64,000 nucleotides of DNA from Forficula auricularia. Lineage: Eukaryota > Arthropoda > Insecta > Dermaptera > Forficulidae. Below are positions 58,270 to 64,000 of the stretch, piece by piece. Within the stretch, counting starts at the first letter, position 1; every line of letters begins with the position of its first letter. Both the position numbers and the translations under genes were made by a program. Location: NCBI GenBank assembly GCA_024734495.1, contig JALMQS010000850.1, positions 1 to 64,000 on the forward strand, written 5' to 3'. The notes under the pieces are model-generated. The model saw nothing but the letters and a program-made list of their open reading frames with translations, searched no databases and was not told where the DNA came from.

Positions 58270-58900
58270 TTACTTTTTAATCAATTTATTGTAAATTGTA
58301 AATTGAACACTCCCTAGCCCTGGACCCCGCACGCCCTGAACCCCCACCTTTCCCCTGACACCCCCCCCCCCAACTTTCAACCTCTGGGGGGACGCCCTGG
58401 ACCCCACCTTCAAACCCCCTGGGGACGGACAAACATAGGTATATATACAGGCACAATTAGTAGTATGTGATATAGGTACAGACACAGAAAGAAATGACCT
58501 TTAGTACTCTCCCAACCCCACCCCTGGACCCCATCTCCCACCCCCTGAGGGACGGATATAGGTAGGTACAGAGGCAGGCACAAATGTCTTTTAGTAGTAT
58601 GTGATTATTTACGGAAGAACCCCCTCCCCCCACTCTTAATTTTGGCTTCATTTTCAATAAATAACATCTCCTTTTTATTATGAGACTATTTTATTATTAT
58701 AGAAATATCAGCTTTCTTCGATTTTTGTTTACAAATATTCAACCCCCTCCCCCCTACTTTGGGTCGCTATCAATTTCACATAGTGAGTCATTTTCATAAG
58801 GTTATATAGGGCGCATATATGCGAAATTTCGTACAAATCAACTAGAGGATCTACAACTAATATTGATAGTTTTATTTTTTTGCCCCTCCCCTCCACTTAT
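58270..58900. repeat. C-rich imperfect duplication
   Basis: Two related segments (58370-58490 and 58515-58615) share ctggacccca, gggacgga, ataggta and ttagtagtatgtgat. Further C-rich runs extend to 58900. Apparent - strand frames follow from the repeats. Confidence 0.5.
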
Positions 58901-59724
58901 TTCGGCCCCCCGAAGACAATAATCTCGGTCGTCCGGATACTTTAAAATTATAAAGTATAAGGCACAATCTTATCTTTTGAGCAATTCTTGAACATTATAA
59001 ATTTAAAATAGAGAATTGGTTTCTCGAAAATGGCTCAACGATTTCGATGAAAATCACGGATTAGCCCCCCTTTGGGGGTTTGGGGTCGGTAAATCGTTCT
59101 CTCACGGTCTCATCTTCGGATACCTTTAATTTGAAGCAGAAGACAACCTCTTTGTTTATCTTTATGATTCAACAACTCTGCTACTCTCGGCAAAATAAAA
59201 ACTTTTCGATAGTTTTTTTATTTTTCTTAATTTATGTAATTATTCACAAATGGGTGTGTTGTAATAAAAATTTATAATTTTTTTTTCAGTTGAGTTTTAT
59301 TTTTAATTTATTTATTTGATTCTCCCTTTCATTTTCTTTAAGGTATTAAGGATTTGTTTTAATAATTTTAAAACCCACTTTAAGTTCAATATAAATATTT
59401 TTATATAGTAAATTGTTCTTTTGTAAATTATTTATACAAATCTATACATTCAAAAAGTCATATTTATGAGGTAGAGTATCAGACTTGTCCTCTCCTTATA
59501 TGTACATATATTATAAATATTGATGTAATTAATTTGTTTGAGACAATAGTTTCGACTTTCAAACGTTTAACCTTCATCATCAGCATTTGTTTATATTAAA
59601 TATCTGATCTGTTTGTTATTTTTCATCGGTTCAAATACCCGATTGGATATAAGTATATTCGTTTTACAGACGAATGATTCAATTAAAACGTCATATCTAT
59701 TCAATAGAAATTTTTACTTTTATG
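58901..59724. other. AT-rich DNA with fragments of the ribozyme-bearing element
   Basis: Positions 59137-59207 repeat the tail of the 61929 element (agacaacctctttgtttatc, caacaactctgctactctcg). A hammerhead-like motif follows at 59542-59583. Confidence 0.5.
59542..59583 (-). ncRNA. Hammerhead-like motif, altered stem II
   Basis: The - strand has CUGAUGA, then a longer variable region without a clear 5-6 bp stem II, then CGAAACUAUUGUC. Core ends are conserved but the helix is doubtful. Confidence 0.45.
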
Positions 59725-60062
59725 GTCCCATAAAAAAGTGCTTTTTTTGCTTCTTTTTTTCGAAATATCTCAAAAACGGATGAAACTATTTTGCATTAAA
59801 AAAATTGGACGAAACCATGGCATTTCGGTCTACAAAAAACCCTAAATAAGTGAACATCGAAAAAATTATATTTTTCGAGATATTAATTATTTTGTTAAAA
59901 TGTTTGTTAGTAATACGTTACCAAATTTATGTGGATGCACAAGCTCAAAAACTAGTGTGAATATCAAAACGAAATTTCACATGTAGTTTTGGTGAATTGA
60001 GATTAAAAGCTGATTAAATTTTGGTTGAAGTCGGACCCAAAATTAAGGGGGGTAAAAATTAA
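59725..60062 (+). repeat. R3 family repeat, partial
   Basis: It resembles the second R3 part at 50050-50345 (cataaaaaagtgctttttttg, cggatgaaactattttg, taatacgttaccaaat). It ends at aattaaggggggt. Confidence 0.65.
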
Positions 60063-60068
60063 AATTAA

Positions 60069-60812
60069 ATATACCAGGTGAGTTTTTTATCTTGATACAG
60101 TCTTATAACTCAAAAACAGTGCATTATACGAAAAAAAAGTTTCAAATAAAAGTTTATTTACTAGTATCAAAGGGGAAGCTAAACTACTCTATGGTTTGTC
60201 GACCTAGAACAAGCTTTTAAGGGTATTTCAATGTCAAAGTTCTGTTTTTTAAATAGAACCCTATATTTTTCTTTCTATAGGCTAAATCTATAAATAAAAC
60301 TGAACAATTTTCATGAGAACTATTTTTTTTATACGACATTAAATGAAAAAATATTAAATCAATTATTTCTCAAAAAAATCAATTAATTATTTCTCAAAAA
60401 AATCAAATATTTAATTATTAAATTATTTATTTAATAATTAAATATTTGATCATTATTATTTGATAATTAAGTTGAATAATTGTTAAGAATAATTATTATT
60501 TGAATTTTTTTTTTGTGATCTAATTGATTTAATAATTTTTTTTATTTGATGTCGTATAAAAAAATAGTTCTTATGAAAGTTGTTCAGTTTTTTTTTTTTT
60601 TTTTGTAGATTTAGGCTGTGTAAAAAAATATAGGTTTCAATTTAAAAAACAGAACTTGACCTTGAAATACCACTTGAAAGTTTGTTCTAGGTCGACAAAC
60701 AATAGCGTAGTTTAGTTTCCCCTTTGATACCTATAAATAAACTTTTTTCATATAATGCACTGTTTTTGAGTTATAAGACTGTCTCAAGATGAAAAAACTC
60801 ACCCGGTATATA
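60069..60812. mobile_element. Foldback element, second copy of the 16328 family
   Basis: Ends TATACCAGGTGAGTTTTT and AAACTCACCCGGTATA bound two inverted arms (caagataaaaa, ataactcaaaaacagtgcat, caattttcatgagaacta). The centre lies near 60420. It is shorter than the 16328-17253 copy. Confidence 0.8.
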
Positions 60813-61496
60813 GTATAGGTTAGATTATTTATTATTAAACAAAAACGCCACCCCCATTCATTAATTTATTTTATTCCATTTATGTTTCTGATATTTTTCT
60901 AAAACTCTCCGAGGTATTATTATTAATATTATTGTATTATTTCCACTCTTTCCATGAACATTACGCTCTGTCTGTTTTTGACATCGACCCTTAAACAGAA
61001 CAACCCTAAATATATATTTATATTAATCTTCTCGCTATAAAACAGAACAACCCCTCATGTAGAAGCATATTTCATCGTGTTACATTACAAGTTGCACTTT
61101 ATTAACACAAACTATGGACATACATTTTATATTCTAATTATATTGTGATTTATATGGATAACAGACCTTGGCATGTGTCCCGTTTTTATAGATCTTGAAA
61201 AGTAAACTTGATTATTTTTGGATAAATGACATTTTTTGAGAAGTTTATACAAAACACCATATTTAATGTTCCTTTAGGGATCCTTGAAGCACTGTAGACC
61301 CAGTGGAGAGACTCTCTGTCGGCTCCTTTGATCTTGACGTTCCAAATTTCTAAGTGTTCAGACCAGTGAGAAGTGGTCTCTTACCAATTCAAACCAGAGA
61401 TAGCGCTGCAGCATTAACTCTAAAGTCAAGTTAATATCTTCAGCGCCCGCTCTAGTACGGTTACGTCGCACCTGACAAAAAGAGAAATTGCCACCC
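60813..61496. other. Single-copy DNA of unknown nature
   Basis: Positions 61270-61480 are GC-richer than the flanks but carry no recognised gene or repeat. Confidence 0.35.
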
Positions 61497-61499
61497 TAA

Positions 61500-61601
61500 G
61501 GGCCGGTTGTATGTCGCAAAGTGGGATGGCCAATCCCTCCATTTACCATCTATCCTGGGTTAATGGTAAAAAGCATTTACTTTGCGACATACAACCGGCC
61601 C
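61500..61601. mobile_element. Harbinger-type MITE, 102 bp
   Basis: Perfect terminal inverted repeats GGGCCGGTTGTATGTCGCAA / complement are flanked by TAA duplications (61497-61499 and 61602-61604). It is an internally deleted sister of 31606-31785. Confidence 0.85.
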
Positions 61602-61623
61602 TAAGAATATACTATATATCAGG

Positions 61624-61710
61624 GGTGGTCACTAACCTTAACTTTGGGAGCCGCAAATTTATAAAACTGTTTCAAAGGGAGCCACATTGTTTTGAGATTA
61701 ATTAATGTTT
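61624..61710 (+). mobile_element. hAT-like transposon terminus
   Basis: CAGGGGTGGTCACTAACC is followed by tttgggagccgcaaattt and gggagccaca, like hAT ends that start CAGGGGT. The right end was not located. Confidence 0.4.
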
Positions 61711-62030
61711 TATTAAAAAAAAGACACATTTTTTTATTTTATAAAATATAAATGAAGTAACATATATATTTTTGCTCTACTTACTTATAACATTACAAAT
61801 TTATTTAATTTTTGTATTATTATTTTTAATTTAATTATTATACAGGATGGGGCATAAAGATCTACCACATTTTGAAGAGATATAAAAAAAATGAAAAAAT
61901 TTAACTAGAAATAAATAACTAAATATATCACAAAGAGAAACAAAGAGGTTGTCCTCTGCTTGATGCAAATAAACATACACACATATATATCGAGATGATA
62001 TATTTGTATATATATTATTTATTTGTTTGA

Positions 62031-62065
62031 GACTATAGTTTCGAAGACTTGGTCTTCATCATCAG
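62031..62065 (-). ncRNA. Hammerhead-ribozyme-like motif, left arm of the 61929 element
   Basis: It has CUGAUGA, U, GAAGAC-CAA-GUCUUC, GAAAC, UAUAGUC, identical to the right-arm motif in inverted orientation. Confidence 0.65.
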
Positions 62066-62212
62066 TCTTTCTTCAATTATAAATTAGTTATAGTTCATGG
62101 AGTCAATTTCATAGATTAGTTCCTAGCCCTCCAGCAGTGACGAAGGAACACCAAGTTTTCAATATCCATATGATATTGACTCCATGAAAAAACATTTATA
62201 ATTGAAGAAAGA

Positions 62213-62247
62213 CTGATGATGAAGACCAAGTCTTCGAAACTATAGTC
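62213..62247 (+). ncRNA. Hammerhead-ribozyme-like motif, right arm of the 61929 element
   Basis: CUGAUGA lies at 62213-62219, stem II GAAGAC/GUCUUC at 62221-62226 and 62230-62235, GAAAC at 62236-62240 and GUC at 62245-62247. Stem III is the palindromic ACUAUAGU. Stem I is weak (two pairs, then mismatches). The predicted cut is after C62247. Confidence 0.65.
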
Positions 62248-62405
62248 TCAAACAAATAAATAATATATATACAAATATATCATCTCGATAAATGTGTGTA
62301 TGTTTATTTGCATCAAGCAGAGGACAACCTCTTTGTTTCTCTTTGTGAATCAACAACTCTGCTACTCTCGGCAAAACGAAAACTTTTCAATTAAACTAAA
62401 TATAT

Positions 62406-62788
62406 TTTTGAAAATAAATGAATTTTTTTTTAATGTATTTTAAATATTATCAGACAAAATAAAAGGGGAGGGTCAAAAATATTCTAGCCCTTTTGTCCAA
62501 ACTCAACCAAATTTTGTATACATATTCTGTGGATCCCCAGAAGGCTAGAAATGTAAAAAATAACCAAATTTTCTATACATAGTTTGGTTGAAAGGGCTAG
62601 AATTTTCAAAATCTCCAAAGGCCCGTTATCTAAGATGTTAACGATATTAATTTTTTGAAAATTTTAAAGTCTTTGAGGTGAACTTTTCGAATGAAAACAT
62701 TATTTTTTTCAATTGTAAAAAATAATTTCACATCCTATAAAACCTTTATAATAATAATTAATTTTGTTTATTTTTTCATTTGTTTTAG
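62406..62788 (+). other. End of intron 1, with an R3-like fragment
   Basis: Positions 62460-62590 resemble the G-rich R3 module (aactcaaccaaattttgtat). The intron ends in a pyrimidine-rich tract and acceptor TTTTAG at 62783-62788. Confidence 0.5.
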
Positions 62789-62869
62789 TTTACGGCGCGG
62801 ACCTGGAGCGAATGTCCAGGACTCGAGCGGATATTCGGCCCTTCATCATGCAGCGCTCAATGGCCATAA
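62789..62869 (+). CDS. ANKS1: ANKS1 orthologue, coding exon 2
   Basis: Acceptor TTTTAG directly precedes the exon, and donor GTAAGT follows at 62870. The first base completes the Ser codon left open by exon 1. The exon then encodes LRRGPGANVQDSSGYSALHH followed by AALNGH. SSGYSALHHAALNGH is the helix-turn-helix start of the first complete ankyrin repeat and matches ANKS1 proteins closely. It ends in phase 2 (AA), completed by the A of exon 3 to give Lys. Base composition is clearly GC-richer than the flanking intron. Confidence 0.92.
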   Translation, partial: FTARTWSECPGLERIFGPSSCSAQWP

Positions 62870-62940
62870 GTAAGTCCTAATTTTTCTATTTTTTTTCTTC
62901 TTGAATTTATTACTAATATTTTAATTGTGTATTTTTACAG

Positions 62941-63097
62941 AGAGATTGTGGAGCTGCTGCTGACCCACGAGGCCTCATGCAATATCGCCGACTGCAAGGG
63001 CAGTACGCCACTGCACTTGGCCTCCTGGTCCGGGAACGTGGACGTCGTGCGGCTGCTTCTTCAGCATGGACCTTCAGTTCCCGATGTCAACCTCACG
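62941..63097 (+). CDS. ANKS1: ANKS1 orthologue, coding exon 3 (continues after intron 3)
   Basis: The 71-bp intron 2 (62870-62940) has GTAAGT and TTTACAG borders. The exon encodes 52 residues, EIVELLLTHEASCNIADCKG and onwards. It completes ankyrin repeat 1 (EIVELLLTHEAS) and adds repeat 2 (N-I-A-D-C-K-G-S-T-P-L-H-L-A-S-W-S-G to VVRLLLQHGPS). The GSTPLHLASWSGN block has the TPLH and W-x-G features of the repeat. It ends in phase 0 after Thr, with donor GTAAGT at 63098. Third positions are mostly G or C, in sharp contrast to the AT-rich intron. The remaining ankyrin repeats, SAM and PTB domains must lie to the right of the window. Confidence 0.93.
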
Positions 63098-64000
63098 GTA
63101 AGTCATCAACGCCTTCTTTATAGTTTTTACTATTAATGGTACCTTAGAAAATCTTAAAATGGTATCATCTATTAAATCCGATGGAATGGAATATTTTTAA
63201 TTATATGTCAGAAGGGTTGTTTTTCACCGGTCCGCTTGTTAAATATGCAAATTTCAAAGGTCAATATTTACAAATTTAGTGCTGTATTGAAAAAAATTTC
63301 TGCGTATATAGAACACTTATTAATATGTGTATTCTAAGTTTTAAAAGGATTGCAAGAAAATCGATTTATAAGGGAACGTCCTTAAGGTATTTGTATCACC
63401 AAATGCGTTTTCTTAGGATTTTTCAAAGTTTATACCGATAGATTATTATTTCAATACTTCTTCATCGATTGGTGGCAAAACTAAATTTATGAACAATATA
63501 AATAGTTCCAGGGATATTAAATTCAAAAGATAGTTTTTCAGACTCATTCATTGCACTATACGGGATATCGGAAAGTTTACATACATATTTAATTATAATT
63601 TAGAAACTCTTCTTACCAATGTTATAAAAAACTAAACCAACATTAAACAATAACGAATACATGTTTTAAGACAATTTTCATTCATAGTTACAACACAGTT
63701 TCTGAAATAATAATTAATAAATAACGAAAAATGTATAATGAAAAATTTACAGTAAAAATAAGCTGGCAACAACTCATTTATTTAACTTAAAAAGTGGGAT
63801 AACTTTAGTACTTTTTACTTAACAATAATACAGGGTATCGTGCATGAAAAAAGTGTTTTTTTCCTTCTCTTTTTCGAAATATTTCAAAAACAGCTGAAAC
63901 TAATTTGATTAAAAAAACCATGGCATTTCGCTCTACAAAAAAGCCTTATTAAGTGAACATCGAAAAAATTATATTTTTCGAGATAATAATTGTTTTGTCA
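63098..64000 (+). other. Start of ANKS1 intron 3
   Basis: It contains a SINE remnant at 63160-63235 (- strand; gtatcatctattaaatccg, gggttgtttttcaccgg) that matches the body of the SINE at 1836-1985. An R3 5' part runs from 63833 to the window end (cagggtatcgtgcatgaaaa). No exon was recognised between them. Confidence 0.6.

Larger units (their letters stand above)
61929..62393 (+). mobile_element. Ribozyme-bearing short retroelement, copy 2 (Penelope/retrozyme-like), complete
   Basis: It is flanked by a perfect 12-bp target duplication, AACTAAATATAT (61917-61928 and 62394-62405). The element is almost palindromic. Its left arm 61929-62085 (cacaaagagaaacaaagagg...) is inverted at 62190-62346. 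It adds a unique right tail, GAATCAACAACTCTGCTACT...CTTTTCAATT, shared with copy 1. Each arm carries one hammerhead-like core (62031-62065 on -, 62213-62247 on +). No protein is encoded. The insertion lies about 380 bp before ANKS1 exon 2. Confidence 0.75.

Overview
The window is eukaryotic nuclear DNA, most likely from an insect. It is strongly AT-rich, almost all of it is transposon-derived, and it contains the 5' part of only one recognisable host gene. That gene is an ANKS1 (ankyrin repeat and SAM/PTB, Odin/AIDA-1 type) orthologue on the + strand. Three coding exons are visible (22789-22892, 62789-62869, 62941-63097). They join in phase to give the first 114 residues, and the gene continues beyond the right edge. 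Intron 1 is about 39.9 kb and intron 2 only 71 bp. The exons are GC-richer than their surroundings.

Layout. 1-703 is the 3' end of a degraded LTR retrotransposon on the - strand (LTR, purine tract, a C-terminal membrane-anchored env-like fragment). 704-22480 is upstream intergenic DNA built from repeats: several dispersed palindromic families (called R1, R2 and R3 here), a Helitron, tRNA-derived SINEs, and hammerhead-ribozyme-like motifs. 22481-22892 holds the putative promoter, a TISU-like uORF and exon 1. 22893-62788 is intron 1, which carries Helitron copies, three copies of a dispersed element starting AACCGACTTC, foldback elements, a deleted mariner, an RTE-type LINE, a nested transposon nest, Harbinger-type MITEs, hAT-like ends and more ribozyme-bearing elements. 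62789-64000 holds exons 2 and 3 and the start of intron 3.

The most unusual signal is a recurrent hammerhead-ribozyme-like core (CUGAUGA or CUGAAGA, stem II, GAAAC, a 2-4 bp stem III, GUC). It occurs in at least ten places on both strands and has compensatory changes in stem II. Two copies lie in short, nearly palindromic elements with clean 12-bp target duplications. This fits non-autonomous Penelope-like or retrozyme-like retroelements. A second striking point is the number of long inverted repeats (0.15-1.5 kb) inside intron 1 and upstream of the gene.

No complete transposase, reverse transcriptase or other autonomous mobile-element gene was found. All repeat-family calls come from reading the sequence, without database searches.
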